34,920 nucleotides of DNA from Alcaligenaceae bacterium (GCA_012727555.1 JAAYGT010000152.1:1-34920); one strand, 5' to 3'; shown: positions 7,253-15,867, counted from the stretch's first letter. Program-made: numbers and translations. The notes: generated by a model not told the origin, from the sequence alone.

Positions 7253-7470
7253 GGTCGGTGCCGGGGGCGTACGCCGCACGGGCGCATCACCTGGCCCTGC
7301 GGGCTCCCCTCGCACACCCCCCGAAACGGGGCGGGCCCGAGACTCACCCTGCCTGACCCGCCCCCGGCGGCACAGGCAGGGCTCAGACAGTCGGGCCCTT
7401 GCTTCCCCGTTTCGGGATGTGTGCTCGGCAGGTTCAAGCGCCCGCACGGCGTACGCCCCCGGCACCGACC
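7253..7470. repeat. 218-bp nested long palindrome (intergenic element)
   Basis: The outer arms 7253-7276 and 7447-7470 are a perfect 24-bp inverted repeat, extending inward to 33 bp (7253-7285 and 7438-7470) with two mismatches. Three further nested pairs lie inside in the same order: 7312-7331 with 7405-7424 (18 of 20 match, core CCCGAAACGGGG), GGGCCCGA 7333-7340 with 7391-7398, and CCCTGCCTG 7347-7355 with 7373-7381. The whole element can fold into one long, bulged hairpin. It has no credible ORF and is very G+C rich. It could be a non-autonomous mobile or extragenic palindromic repeat, or a structured RNA. Only one copy lies in this window. Confidence 0.85.
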
Positions 7471-7733
7471 TGATCAACACGACACATTGGCAGGCTGTTC
7501 ACTGCACTGAGCAGGCAGGATGATTGAAGAACCGGTTGGATAACACAACATGGCATGGCAAAGCCCGTTGCAAAGACCGGCACCCCGCCAGAACCGTCAA
7601 AAGAAACCAACGGCACCCCAAAAAAACGCAACCGCCAGCAAATACCAGCAATGCCGAAAAAAGCCCGAAGCCCCTGACAAAACGCCGCCGCGTTAACATA
7701 CACCCCTATCGTTGTTTGAACTCCTCCGCCATC
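7471..7733 (+). other. Non-coding leader of the cytochrome c gene, T-poor
   Basis: No gene is supported here. Bases about 7575-7690 hold only a handful of T residues and are rich in A and C. This lets a frame remain open upstream of the cytochrome start (from 7524), but the implied residues are a basic, low-complexity string without homology that can be recognised. A CTCCTCC stretch lies at 7720-7728, just before the cytochrome ATG, and no clear ribosome binding site is seen. No convincing sigma-70 promoter could be picked by eye. Confidence 0.5.
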
Positions 7734-8213
7734 ATGAGAAAAAATCTTTGGCTCTTGCTGGCCAGCACCGTCGTTCTGATTGCCGGCCTTGTCGGCGTAA
7801 CCTGGTGGAATCCCGCCACAGAGTCGTTGCAGGTCATCGACCCCGGTGATGAAATCAGCGTTGCGCGTGGCCGAGCACTGTACAGTGCGCAGTGTGCAGC
7901 CTGTCACGGCACCCGTCTGCAAGGCCAGCCCAACTGGCGCGAACGCCTGCCCAGTGGCCGGTTGCCCGCGCCGCCCCACGACCCCTCTGGCCACACATGG
8001 CACCATCCCGATCAAGTCCTGTTCGACATTGTGAAGAACGGTCTTGTTCCTGGTCGCACCGCACCGCCCGGCTACCAGAGCGACATGCCCGCTTACGGGG
8101 CCGTCCTGTCCGACCAGGATATCCGCGACGTGCTTGCCTACATAAAAAGCACCTGGCCACAGAGCGTGCGTGCTGTCCAGGAAAAAGCCACACTCGAATA
8201 CGCCAGGCAATAG
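7734..8213 (+). CDS. Membrane-anchored class I cytochrome c
   Basis: This is a small electron-carrier protein facing the periplasm. The 159-residue product begins with a short basic stretch and an uncleaved-looking hydrophobic anchor (about residues 5-24). The haem-binding motif CAACH is at residues 54-58, and the likely axial methionine is M118 in SDMPAYG. The order CxxCH, then a Pro/His-rich loop, then DMPAY before a C-terminal helix (SDQDIRDVLAYIKSTW) is that of the cytochrome_CBB3/class I fold. ATG 7734 is chosen because it places the membrane anchor at the N-terminus; no good binding site precedes it. Its redox partner is not encoded next to it, and the downstream isomerase gene follows after 41 bases. 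Confidence 0.85.
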   Translation: MRKNLWLLLASTVVLIAGLVGVTWWNPATESLQVIDPGDEISVARGRALYSAQCAACHGTRLQGQPNWRERLPSGRLPAPPHDPSGHTWHHPDQVLFDIVKNGLVPGRTAPPGYQSDMPAYGAVLSDQDIRDVLAYIKSTWPQSVRAVQEKATLEYARQ

Positions 8214-8254
8214 GCTCGGGAAGTACACTGGCGCAACTGCACCTTGGAGCGATC

Positions 8255-8854
8255 ATGAAAGTCATCGAGTATTTCCTCATTCCCCAATCGCCCTGGGCTT
8301 ACCTTGGTCATGAGCGCCTGCGCCAGATCGCGGCCAGTCACGGCGCCACCATCGAACCCAAGCCCTTCCTGCTCGGTGAACGGGTATTCCCGCAGTCCGG
8401 TGGCTTGCCCCTGGCCCAGCGGCCTGTACAGCGTCAAGCCTATCGCCTGCTGGAATTGCAGCGGTGGTCACGCTTTCTGGCGGTGCCCCTGAACATTCAC
8501 CCGGCTTTTTTTCCTGTTGATGGCACACAGGCCTTGCAGATCATTGCCCTGGTGGTCGAACGGCATGGTTCACATGCCGCACTCGACCTTTCGGGTCGTT
8601 ACCTGAAAGCGGTATGGGCCGATGAACTGAATATCGCAGACCCCCAGGTGCTGGTACAACTGGCCGAGGCCTGTGGTCTGAATGGCGAAACGCTCTACGC
8701 TGACCGCGAACAGGCAGTCGCTTTGCTTGAACGCAACACACAGCAGGCCATTGACCGTCAGGTGTTCGGGGCCCCCTGGTACTTTTACCGGAATGAACCC
8801 TTCTGGGGGCAGGACAGGCTCGACTTCCTTGAACGCGCCCTGGCGGAAACCTGA
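8255..8854 (+). CDS. 2-hydroxychromene-2-carboxylate isomerase family protein (DsbA fold)
   Basis: The 199-residue protein has the thioredoxin-like DsbA fold of the kappa-class GST/HCCA isomerase family. In naphthalene-type degradation these enzymes use glutathione to isomerise 2-hydroxychromene-2-carboxylate. The N-terminal strand plus SPWAYLG carries the family serine (near residue 12) that activates glutathione. VFGAPWYFY holds the cis-proline loop, and FWGQDRLDFLERAL is the family C-terminal signature. ATG 8255 follows TTGGAGCG, a usable binding site. No aromatic-ring degradation genes lie nearby, so the true substrate is unknown; it may be a general glutathione-dependent isomerase or oxidoreductase. 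Confidence 0.8.
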   Translation: MKVIEYFLIPQSPWAYLGHERLRQIAASHGATIEPKPFLLGERVFPQSGGLPLAQRPVQRQAYRLLELQRWSRFLAVPLNIHPAFFPVDGTQALQIIALVVERHGSHAALDLSGRYLKAVWADELNIADPQVLVQLAEACGLNGETLYADREQAVALLERNTQQAIDRQVFGAPWYFYRNEPFWGQDRLDFLERALAET

Positions 8855-8865
8855 CACGGCCTTCC

Positions 8866-10077
8866 ATGAAACGTAATCGTCTGTTGTGGCTTGTCCTGGC
8901 CGTTGCCCTGATGGTCGCAGGCCTGCTTGCCTACCGCGCAGTCCGTGGTACGCCGGTACCCGTCTATGTTGTGGCCCAGGCACCGCTGGTGCAATACGTG
9001 GTGGCCACCGGCCGCGTCTCGGCGGTATCCAATACCCAGGTCGGTACCGAAATCACGGGCATCGTGCAGGCTGTGCAGGTCAGCGAGGGCGATCATGTTC
9101 AGCCTGGCGACACCCTGCTCACCTTGCGTTCCGATGACCAGGCCGCCCGGATGCGCGAGGCGCAGGCGGCACTGGATGCCCTGACCCGGTCACGGCTGCC
9201 CCAGGCCGAAGCCCGCCTGCGTCAGGCACTGGCGCAACTGGATCAGGCACGTCGCGAAGCGGATCGCCGTCGTCAGTTGCTCCAGGCGCGCGCCATCCCC
9301 AAAGAATCCAAAGAACAAGCCGACCAGGCCTTGGCCACCGCCCTGGCCAGTGTGGAACAACTGCAGCTTGAAGTGCAGTCGCTCAGCCTCGGGCAAACCG
9401 AAGAAATCATTCTGCGTGAACGCCTTGCCGCAGCCCGGGCAGCCCTTGACAAAACCGTCCTGCGGGCCCAGTCGGCCGGTGAAGTATTGCGGCGTGATGT
9501 CGAACCGGGTGATCTGGTTCAGCCGGGCAAGGTGCTGCTCGAACTGGCCCGCGATACCGGCACCGAAGTGCGCGTGCCCGTTGATGAACGCAACCTGGGC
9601 GTGCTGGCAGTGGGGCAAAAGGCCTGGTGTGTACCGGATGCCTGGCCCGACAGCCGTTTTCAGGCGATCGTGCGGGAAATCGCACCCACCATCGACCCCC
9701 AGCGTGGTACGGTCGAAATCAAGCTCGACATCATTGATCCGCCCACCTACCTGCGTCACGACATGACCGTCACCACCACCATTGAAACGGGTCGGGTCGA
9801 TCAGGCGTTGATCGTGCCCAACCAGGCCCTGTCCGGGCGTCAGGCCAATCAGGCCCGCGTGCTGCTTGTGCAGGGGGGGCAGGCACAGGAACGCATCGTC
9901 ACACTGGGCTTGCGTGGCCTGGCCGGAACCCAGGTGCTGCAGGGGCTGGCGCCGGGTGATCAGGTCATTCTGGATCCGGCCATTGCGGTGGGCCAGCGCG
10001 TGGTGCCTGTCCAGGGCCAGGTTGCGCTCGACGCACAGGGTGCCACCCGACGTGAAACCCCCATGAAGTTCAACTGA
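8866..10077 (+). CDS. Efflux periplasmic adaptor (membrane fusion protein, MacA/DevB type)
   Basis: This is the membrane fusion subunit of an ABC exporter, bridging the inner-membrane permease to an outer-membrane channel. The 403-residue protein has one N-terminal anchor (about residues 5-23), a lipoyl-like half motif (GTEITGIVQAVQVSEGDHV), a long alpha-helical hairpin rich in Ala, Gln and Arg (about residues 85-180), the second lipoyl half (VLRAQSAGEVLRRDVEPGD), then beta-barrel and membrane-proximal domains (ATTIETG-like stretch, SGRQANQARVLLV). It starts 11 bases after the isomerase stop and is followed at 13 bases by the FtsX-like permease. No TolC-type gene is seen nearby. Confidence 0.88.
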   Translation: MKRNRLLWLVLAVALMVAGLLAYRAVRGTPVPVYVVAQAPLVQYVVATGRVSAVSNTQVGTEITGIVQAVQVSEGDHVQPGDTLLTLRSDDQAARMREAQAALDALTRSRLPQAEARLRQALAQLDQARREADRRRQLLQARAIPKESKEQADQALATALASVEQLQLEVQSLSLGQTEEIILRERLAAARAALDKTVLRAQSAGEVLRRDVEPGDLVQPGKVLLELARDTGTEVRVPVDERNLGVLAVGQKAWCVPDAWPDSRFQAIVREIAPTIDPQRGTVEIKLDIIDPPTYLRHDMTVTTTIETGRVDQALIVPNQALSGRQANQARVLLVQGGQAQERIVTLGLRGLAGTQVLQGLAPGDQVILDPAIAVGQRVVPVQGQVALDAQGATRRETPMKFN

Positions 10078-10090
10078 GGCAGGGCGCGCC

Positions 10091-11293
10091 ATGTGGCTCG
10101 AAACTTCGATCGCCCTGAAGTTCATGCGCCAGGGGGCGACCCAGACCTTGCTGATTCTGATCGGTATTGCGGTCGGCGTGTCGGTCATCGTGTTCATCAC
10201 GACACTCATTCTGGGTCTGCAATCCAATATCGTTGAGCGCACCCTGGGCACCCAGTCGCATATTCGCGTGGAACCGGCCGAAGAGGTCAACGCGCCGGTG
10301 CCCCACCTGCCGGACACCCATGTGCTGGTGCTTGAAGACCCGCGCGCCCAGCGCCTGCGGTCCATCAATAACTGGATCCAGGTGCGTGATCTGCTCGATA
10401 CCGTGCCCAACGTCGTGGCCGTGTCCCCGGTGGTTTCAGGGCCCGCCTTTGCCCGCCGGGGCGAAGTGCTCAAGTCGGTTTCGCTGGTCGGTATCGATCC
10501 GCCACGCTACGAAAAAATCATTCCGATCAGCCAGGATCTGGTGGCCGGCGAGTTTCGGGTCGGGGCTGGCGACGCCCTGATCGGTACCTTGCTGGCCCAG
10601 GATCTTGGCGCCAGTGTCGGCAGCAAGATCCGCCTGGAATCGGGTCAGGGGCGCACGGCCGTGGTTACCGTGGCGGGCATTTTCGAGCTGGGGGTGCGCG
10701 ACCTTGACCTGCGTTATGTGTACCTCGACCTGAAACAGACCCAGGCGCTGCTTGATCTGCCGGGGGGCGTTACCGTCATTGATCTGACCGTGCGTGATCT
10801 GTTCAGTGCAGATACCGTTGCGCGTGAACTGGCCCGCATCACCGGGCTTAAGGTTGAAAGCTGGATCACATCGAATGCGCAACTGATGAACGCCCTCAGT
10901 TCACAGCGGTTGTCCACCATCATGATCTGCTTTTTTGTAGCCATTTCGGTGGCGTTCGGCATTGCCAGTGTGCTGGCCATCAGTGTCACGCAGCGCACCC
11001 GCGAAATCGGCATTTTGCGGGCCATGGGCATGCGGCGGCAGCAGATTTTGCGGGTGTTTCTCATTCAGGGCGGTGTGCTGGCATTTTCCGGGGCCATTGT
11101 CGGTTCGGCGCTGGGCCTGGCGCTGGTCTGGGTCTTCAACACCTTTGGGCCACGGCTCTTCTACATACCACTACCCGTAGTGCTGGTTCCCATCACGATC
11201 GTAATTGCTTCTGTTACCGGCATTCTTGCGGCCCTGGTGCCCGCCTGGCGGGCTTCGCGCCTGAACCCTGTCGAGGCGATCCGCTATGTCTGA
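10091..11293 (+). CDS. ABC transporter permease, FtsX/MacB type
   Basis: This is the inner-membrane permease of the tripartite exporter. The 400-residue protein has an N-terminal transmembrane segment (about residues 17-40, [20 protein letters not shown]), a large periplasmic MacB-type core domain, and three C-terminal transmembrane segments. The loop [20 protein letters not shown] between them is the FtsX-family coupling element that meets the ATPase. Unlike MacB, no ATPase is fused at the N-terminus; it is the separate next gene, overlapping by 8 bases. Adaptor-permease-ATPase order is that of DevBCA-like exporters. Cargo is unknown; lipids, glycolipids, peptides or macrolides are all possible for the family. 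Confidence 0.9.
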   Translation: MWLETSIALKFMRQGATQTLLILIGIAVGVSVIVFITTLILGLQSNIVERTLGTQSHIRVEPAEEVNAPVPHLPDTHVLVLEDPRAQRLRSINNWIQVRDLLDTVPNVVAVSPVVSGPAFARRGEVLKSVSLVGIDPPRYEKIIPISQDLVAGEFRVGAGDALIGTLLAQDLGASVGSKIRLESGQGRTAVVTVAGIFELGVRDLDLRYVYLDLKQTQALLDLPGGVTVIDLTVRDLFSADTVARELARITGLKVESWITSNAQLMNALSSQRLSTIMICFFVAISVAFGIASVLAISVTQRTREIGILRAMGMRRQQILRVFLIQGGVLAFSGAIVGSALGLALVWVFNTFGPRLFYIPLPVVLVPITIVIASVTGILAALVPAWRASRLNPVEAIRYV

Positions 11294-12026
11294 GCCCGTC
11301 GTCCTGCTGCAGGGTTTGCGCAAATCGTACAATCTGGGTCGTCCCAATGAAACCGAAGTGTTGCACGGCATTGACCTGCAGGTGGAAGCGGGTGAATTCG
11401 TGGCACTGGTGGGGCCGTCCGGGTCGGGTAAAAGCACCTTGCTGAACATGCTGGGCCTGCTCGATGAACCCACGGCGGGCGAACTGTATATCAGGGGCCA
11501 GGCAACACGGTTGCTCGATGACACCGGGCGTACCACCTTGCGCGGGCAGGCGCTTGGTTTTGTGTTCCAGTTCCATCATCTGATCCAGGCCTTCACGGCG
11601 CTGGAAAACGTGCTGATGCCCTGGATGGTCACACACGGCAAACCCGACGCAACGGTGCGCGAACAGGCAAGGGTTTTGCTGGCCGAGGTCGGGCTGGCTG
11701 AGTTCACCGACAAGAAACCCGGTGATCTTTCCGGCGGGCAGCAACAGCGCGTTGCCATTGCGCGCGCCCTGATGACACGCCCGGCCGTGTTGCTGGCCGA
11801 TGAACCCACCGGCAATCTGGACACCCGTACGGCCGAAAGCATTTTTGCCTTGCTGCGCCGCTTCAACCGGGAATTTGGCTGTGCCGTGCTGATCGTCACC
11901 CACGACCCCCGACTGTCAGCGGTCTGTGATCGCACCATCACCCTGGTCGATGGTCGCATTGTCAGTGACGAACGCAGCGTCAACACGGCCACCTTTGTTC
12001 GTGAAGTGGTCACACAGTCTCTGTAG
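11286..12026 (+). CDS. ABC transporter ATP-binding protein (LolD/MacB/DevA type)
   Basis: This is the ATPase of the tripartite exporter. The 246-residue protein shows Walker [10 protein letters not shown] (about residues 45-53), the Q-loop in [13 protein letters not shown], signature [15 protein letters not shown], Walker [13 protein letters not shown] with the LolD/MacB-type GNLD tail, and the switch histidine in IVTHDPRL. Its ATG overlaps the end of the permease gene by 8 bases, which supports co-translation and partnership. The SulP gene starts 43 bases downstream and could be read through, since no terminator is visible. Confidence 0.93.
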   Translation: MSEPVVLLQGLRKSYNLGRPNETEVLHGIDLQVEAGEFVALVGPSGSGKSTLLNMLGLLDEPTAGELYIRGQATRLLDDTGRTTLRGQALGFVFQFHHLIQAFTALENVLMPWMVTHGKPDATVREQARVLLAEVGLAEFTDKKPGDLSGGQQQRVAIARALMTRPAVLLADEPTGNLDTRTAESIFALLRRFNREFGCAVLIVTHDPRLSAVCDRTITLVDGRIVSDERSVNTATFVREVVTQSL

Positions 12027-12069
12027 TGTGCCGTTTCGTATCTCAATCTTCACAATCAAGAGTTTTTCC

Positions 12070-13545
12070 ATGACCAGTCTTCGAAACGAATGGTTTTCGA
12101 ACCTGCGCGGTGATGTGCTGTCGGGGCTTGTTGTTGCCCTGGCCCTGATCCCGGAAGCCATTGCCTTTTCCATCATCGCCGGGGTTGATCCCAAAGTGGG
12201 GTTGTATGCCTCGTTCTGTATTGCCGTGGTCACCGCCTTTGCTGGCGGCCGGCCGGGCATGATTTCTGCTGCCACCGGCGCCATGGCGCTTGTCATGGTG
12301 ACACTGGTCAAGGAGCATGGCCTGCAGTACCTGCTGGCCGCCACCTTGTTGACTGGTGTGTTCCAGATCGGGGCGGGCCTGCTGCGTCTGGGCGGGTTGA
12401 TGCGTTTTGTTTCGCAGTCGGTCGTGACAGGCTTTGTGAATGCCCTGGCCATTCTGATCTTCATGGCCCAGTTGCCTGAGCTGATCAATGTCAGCTGGGT
12501 GGTTTATCCGTTTGTGGCGGCAGGTCTGGCCATTATCTACCTGTTTCCCTACATTACCCGTTCCATTCCCTCGCCGCTGGTGTGCATTGTGGTGCTGACG
12601 GTCGTCGCCATGGCGCTGGGGGTGGATATCCGCACGGTGGGTGATATGGGCGAATTGCCTGACAGCCTGCCGGTTTTCCTGTTGCCCGACGTGCCCCTGA
12701 ACCTTGAAACCCTGCAGATCATTCTGCCCTATGCGGCTACCCTTGCGGTGGTTGGTCTGCTGGAGTCCCTGATGACGGCGTCGATTGTGGACGAGCTGAC
12801 CGATACCCGCAGCAACCGTAACCGTGAATGCACAGGGCAGGGCCTGGCCAACATCGCGTCCGGTTTTCTTGGCGGCATGGCCGGGTGTGCCATGATCGGT
12901 CAGTCAGTCATCAACGTGAAATCCGGGGGGCGCGGGCGCTTGTCCACCTTCGTGGCGGGTGTGTTTTTGCTGATCCTGGTGGTGTTTCTGGGGGACTGGG
13001 TCAGGCAGATCCCCATGGCGGCGCTGGTTGCCGTCATGATCATGGTGTCGATCGGCACCTTCAAGTGGTCTTCGCTGCGCGATCTGGTGCACCATCCGCG
13101 CACATCCAGTATCGTCATGGTGGCCACCGTTGTGGTGGTTGTGTTCACCCATGACCTGGCCAAAGGGGTTCTGGTGGGGGTCTTGCTCAGTGGCGTATTC
13201 TTTGCGCATAAAGTGGGCCGTGTCATGCGGGTTACGTCGGCCACCGAAAACGCAGGGCGCACGCGCGTCTACACCGTGGCGGGCCAGGTTTTCTTTGCCT
13301 CGGCAGAAGCCTTCAGTCAGTCATTCGATTTCAAGGAAGTGATCGAGACCGTGCGTATCGATGTCAGCCGGGCACGCTTCTGGGACATCACGGCGGTCGG
13401 CGCGCTCGATGCCGTCATATTGAAATTCCGTCGCGAAGGCACGCAGGTCGATCTGGTCGGTATGGACGAGGCCAGTGTCACACTGGTCGACAAGTTTGCT
13501 GTCCACGACAAGCCGGATGCCCTTGATCGCCTGATGGGTCACTAA
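12070..13545 (+). CDS. SulP family inorganic anion transporter with short STAS domain
   Basis: SulP proteins move sulfate, bicarbonate or other anions across the inner membrane. From ATG 12070 the 491-residue protein begins [20 protein letters not shown]. An in-frame start 144 bases upstream lies inside the ATPase gene and is rejected. About 11-12 hydrophobic segments run to residue ~400, including the SulP hallmark [19 protein letters not shown] and the [13 protein letters not shown] stretch. A truncated-looking STAS domain (about residues 400-485) ends the protein with the [12 protein letters not shown] segment. STAS domains tune SulP transport. The next gene, a universal stress protein, starts ten bases after the stop, so the two are likely one unit. 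Substrate cannot be settled from sequence; bicarbonate or sulfate are likeliest. Confidence 0.9.
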   Translation: MTSLRNEWFSNLRGDVLSGLVVALALIPEAIAFSIIAGVDPKVGLYASFCIAVVTAFAGGRPGMISAATGAMALVMVTLVKEHGLQYLLAATLLTGVFQIGAGLLRLGGLMRFVSQSVVTGFVNALAILIFMAQLPELINVSWVVYPFVAAGLAIIYLFPYITRSIPSPLVCIVVLTVVAMALGVDIRTVGDMGELPDSLPVFLLPDVPLNLETLQIILPYAATLAVVGLLESLMTASIVDELTDTRSNRNRECTGQGLANIASGFLGGMAGCAMIGQSVINVKSGGRGRLSTFVAGVFLLILVVFLGDWVRQIPMAALVAVMIMVSIGTFKWSSLRDLVHHPRTSSIVMVATVVVVVFTHDLAKGVLVGVLLSGVFFAHKVGRVMRVTSATENAGRTRVYTVAGQVFFASAEAFSQSFDFKEVIETVRIDVSRARFWDITAVGALDAVILKFRREGTQVDLVGMDEASVTLVDKFAVHDKPDALDRLMGH

Positions 13546-13555
13546 GGAGAACGTG

Positions 13556-14404
13556 ATGAAGGTTTTTGCATGTATCGATGGGCTTGCCCAGACGGTTTCC
13601 GTGTGTGATTACAGCCTCTGGGCCGCCCGGCGGTTGCGGGCGCCCCTGCAGTTTTTGCATGTGCTTGATCGTCATCCGGAGCGTGCCAGTGCCACGGATT
13701 TCAGCGGCACCATCGGGCTGGGGGCCCAGGAAAATCTGCTGGAACAACTGAGCGCACTTGATGAACAGCGCAGCAAACTGGCTCAGGAGCACGGTCGTCA
13801 GGTGTTGCAGGCAGCACGCTTGCGTGCTGAAGAGGCCGGGCTCACATCGGTGGACACCCTGCAGCGCCATGGTGAACTGGTTGAAAACCTGCTTGATCTT
13901 GAACCCGAGGCACGTTTGGTGGTGCTGGGCCAGCATCAGGCGCCTGAAACGTATTCACGCTGGCACCTGGATCAGAACGCCGAGCGTGTGGTGCGCAGTG
14001 TGCAGCGTCCAGTGCTGGTGGTCACGGGGCCGTTCCGTGAACCCGAGCGTTTCGTGATTGCATTTGACGGCAGCCGTACCGGTAAGTCCATGGTGTCCAC
14101 CGTAGCGGAAAGTCCGTTGCTGCGTGGCCTGGATTGTCATGTGATTGCTGCCGACGACTCAACGGCAGGTAGTGCATCGCTGAATTGGGCACGCTCGACC
14201 CTCGATGGCCAGGGGTTCACCGTGCATGTGGAAAAGCGTGCCGGTGCGCCTGATGAGGTCGTGCGTGACTACTGTGCCGATGTTCAGGCCGACCTGTTGG
14301 TCATGGGGGCTTATGGTCACTCCAGAATCCGGCACCTGATCATGGGCAGTACCACGTCCACCTTGCTGCGTACCAGTCCGGTGCCGGTACTGGTGCTTCG
14401 CTGA
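13556..14404 (+). CDS. Tandem universal stress protein (UspA-type)
   Basis: The 282-residue cytoplasmic protein holds two Usp domains, about residues 1-155 and 160-282. The second domain keeps the ATP-binding glycine motif (GAYGHSRIRHLIMGSTTS). In the first this region is altered (VVLGQHQAPETYSRWHLDQN), so probably only the second half binds nucleotide. AAGGAG at 13544-13549 lies six bases before ATG 13556 and overlaps the SulP stop; a GTG three bases earlier is also possible. Tight coupling to SulP suggests it senses or regulates the transporter, but this is inferred. It ends 37 bases before the convergent arsC gene. Confidence 0.9.
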   Translation: MKVFACIDGLAQTVSVCDYSLWAARRLRAPLQFLHVLDRHPERASATDFSGTIGLGAQENLLEQLSALDEQRSKLAQEHGRQVLQAARLRAEEAGLTSVDTLQRHGELVENLLDLEPEARLVVLGQHQAPETYSRWHLDQNAERVVRSVQRPVLVVTGPFREPERFVIAFDGSRTGKSMVSTVAESPLLRGLDCHVIAADDSTAGSASLNWARSTLDGQGFTVHVEKRAGAPDEVVRDYCADVQADLLVMGAYGHSRIRHLIMGSTTSTLLRTSPVPVLVLR

Positions 14405-14441
14405 CCAACCAACGAAAGTCTGCTCCAGGCTGTCTGCGTGT

Positions 14442-14951
14442 TCAGTGTTCGCCGGGCGGTGTCTGGCCGATCTGGCGCAGTTCATGCTGAATGGCTGTCT
14501 TGTCGAGCATGGCGATGGGCAGGCTGATGAATACATGGATGCGGTTGGAAATCTGGCGGAATACTTTTTCAAAAACCTGCCGTTTCTTTTCTTCGGTTCC
14601 CAGTGCCGCCGCCGGATCTTCAAACCCCCAGTGTGCTGAAACCGGGTGGCCTGGCCAGACGGGGCATACTTCACCGGCGGCGTTGTCGCATACGGTGATG
14701 ATGAAATCCATGGCAGGTGCATCGGGCTGGCCGAATTCATCCCAGCTTTTGCTGCGCAGTGTGTCTACCGGGTAGTCAATGCTTTGCAGCAGCTCGATGG
14801 TCAGCGGGTTCACGGCTCCGGCGGGTTGGCTGCCGGCGCTCCAGGCACGGAAGCGATTGCCGGCCGTGGTGTTCAGAATGGCTTCAGCCATGATGCTGCG
14901 CGCCGAGTTGCCGGTGCACAGAAAAAGTACGTTGTAAATGCGTTCGCTCAT
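14442..14951 (-). CDS. arsC: Arsenate reductase, low-molecular-weight phosphatase (thioredoxin-linked) type
   Basis: This enzyme reduces arsenate to arsenite for export, in the cytoplasm. The 169-residue protein has the LMW-phosphatase loop CTGNSARS near the N-terminus (C12, R18) and the redox cysteine pair in VCDNAAGEVCPVWPG (C88 and C96) that passes electrons to thioredoxin. The DP acid is in FEDPAAALG, and VFEKVFRQI is typical of this ArsC group. No arsR, arsB or acr3 gene lies beside it, so it is a lone reductase here. An AT-rich dyad upstream (14995-15009) could be its operator. A role as a simple protein tyrosine phosphatase is possible but less likely given the second cysteine pair. 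Confidence 0.88.
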   Translation of the reverse strand: MSERIYNVLFLCTGNSARSIMAEAILNTTAGNRFRAWSAGSQPAGAVNPLTIELLQSIDYPVDTLRSKSWDEFGQPDAPAMDFIITVCDNAAGEVCPVWPGHPVSAHWGFEDPAAALGTEEKKRQVFEKVFRQISNRIHVFISLPIAMLDKTAIQHELRQIGQTPPGEH

Positions 14952-14994
14952 GATCGGTTCACAGATTGGGTAGGGTGGTTGATAATAATTCGAT

Positions 14995-15009
14995 TATATT
15001 TGAAATATA
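14995..15009. promoter_or_regulatory. Candidate operator upstream of arsC
   Basis: TATATTT-G-AAATATA is a perfect 15-base dyad, 44-58 bases upstream of the arsC ATG, inside the only markedly AT-rich patch (about 14980-15060) of the region. ArsR-family repressors bind AT-rich dyads of this kind, but no arsR gene is in the window, so the binding protein is a guess. Confidence 0.4.
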
Positions 15010-15134
15010 GAATTAATGAGTTTAATCAGAAGTCAACAAGTGATCGAACGAATCGATCATTGGCTGATCAGCATGCCACAGTGAGATGACGGTTCTGTTG
15101 CAACGCAGGGCTTGCATGGCCTGTCGGCACCGGG

Positions 15135-15163
15135 GCGGCACAGGCTGCCCCCGCCCGTGCCGC
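15135..15163. repeat. G+C-rich inverted repeat between arsC and alkB
   Basis: GCGGCAC (15135-15141) and GTGCCGC (15157-15163) form a 7-bp stem with a 15-base loop; an overlapping GCCCCC/GGGGGC pairing is an alternative fold. It lies downstream of alkB, which reads leftward, and might aid its termination, but no T tract follows. The rest of 14952-15216 shows no gene. Confidence 0.35.
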
Positions 15164-15216
15164 AGGGGGCGATTTACACCCGACGACCACCTGATTCGAC
15201 CGTCAGTGACTCGCAG

Positions 15217-15867
15217 TCAGCGCGCCTTCCTGAACGTGAGATTGATGCGCTGGGGGCCCATGACACTGTGCCGGCCGTGTTTCACAGGCAGTACCCCGTG
15301 AAAGCGCAGGCGGTCTGCTCCGCCCCACACGACAACATCACCATGGAACAGCGGGTAGCGCAGCGCCGGGGCGCTGCGCGCCTGCCCGCCGAACAGAAAT
15401 ACGGCCGGCAACCCGAGCGACACGGAAACAATCGGGGCGCTGAAATCGCGTTCATCCCGATCCTGGTGCAGGCCCATTCGTGACCCGGGTACATAGCGGT
15501 TGATCAGGCAGGCATCCGGCTCGAAGGCCGGGAAGCCGACCTCACGGGCGGCCCGGGCAGCCAGTGCCTTGAAGCAGTCCGGCATGGTGGGCCAGGGTGT
15601 GCCGGTGTCAGGTCGCACAGGGCTGTAGCGGTAACCCTGTGCATCACTGATCCAGCCCAGTGCGCCGCAACCGCTCAGTTTGACCGACATGGCATGACCC
15701 CCCGGCGTGAATACCGTACGGAATGGTGCGGCTTGCAGCACCTGGCGCAGTGCCGGCAGCAGATCTGGCAGGCAGGGCAGGGCGTGACCCCGCAAAATCG
15801 CGGCATCCGGCCCCAGTGCTTCGCGCCCTCGGGGTGTATCGTTCTCGAACAGATCGGGCATGCTCAT
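15217..15867 (-). CDS. alkB: AlkB-type 2-oxoglutarate/Fe(II) DNA repair dioxygenase
   Basis: AlkB removes methyl groups from 1-methyladenine and 3-methylcytosine in DNA or RNA by oxidative demethylation. The protein carries the iron ligands HxD in GLHQDRDE and the distal histidine in RLRFHGVLP, and the 2-oxoglutarate-binding arginines in RINLTFRKA. CLINRYVPGSRMG and SLGLPAVFLFGG are typical of the bacterial group. With the start at 15867 (MSMPDLF) it has 216 residues, the E. coli AlkB length. An ATG at 15891 would add eight residues; neither has a strong binding site. It stands apart from ada, and no Ada-type box was recognised. It is divergent from the diguanylate cyclase gene. Confidence 0.92.
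   Translation of the reverse strand: MSMPDLFENDTPRGREALGPDAAILRGHALPCLPDLLPALRQVLQAAPFRTVFTPGGHAMSVKLSGCGALGWISDAQGYRYSPVRPDTGTPWPTMPDCFKALAARAAREVGFPAFEPDACLINRYVPGSRMGLHQDRDERDFSAPIVSVSLGLPAVFLFGGQARSAPALRYPLFHGDVVVWGGADRLRFHGVLPVKHGRHSVMGPQRINLTFRKAR

Noticed and set aside
7524-7733. N-terminal extension of the cytochrome c frame by 70 codons
   Set aside because: The residues are low-complexity and basic, and openness is explained by T-poor DNA. The membrane anchor begins at 7734.
7434-8228. 264-residue minus-strand frame covering the cytochrome c gene and part of the palindrome
   Set aside because: The plus strand encodes a clear CxxCH cytochrome, and the antisense frame shows no recognisable motif or ribosome site.
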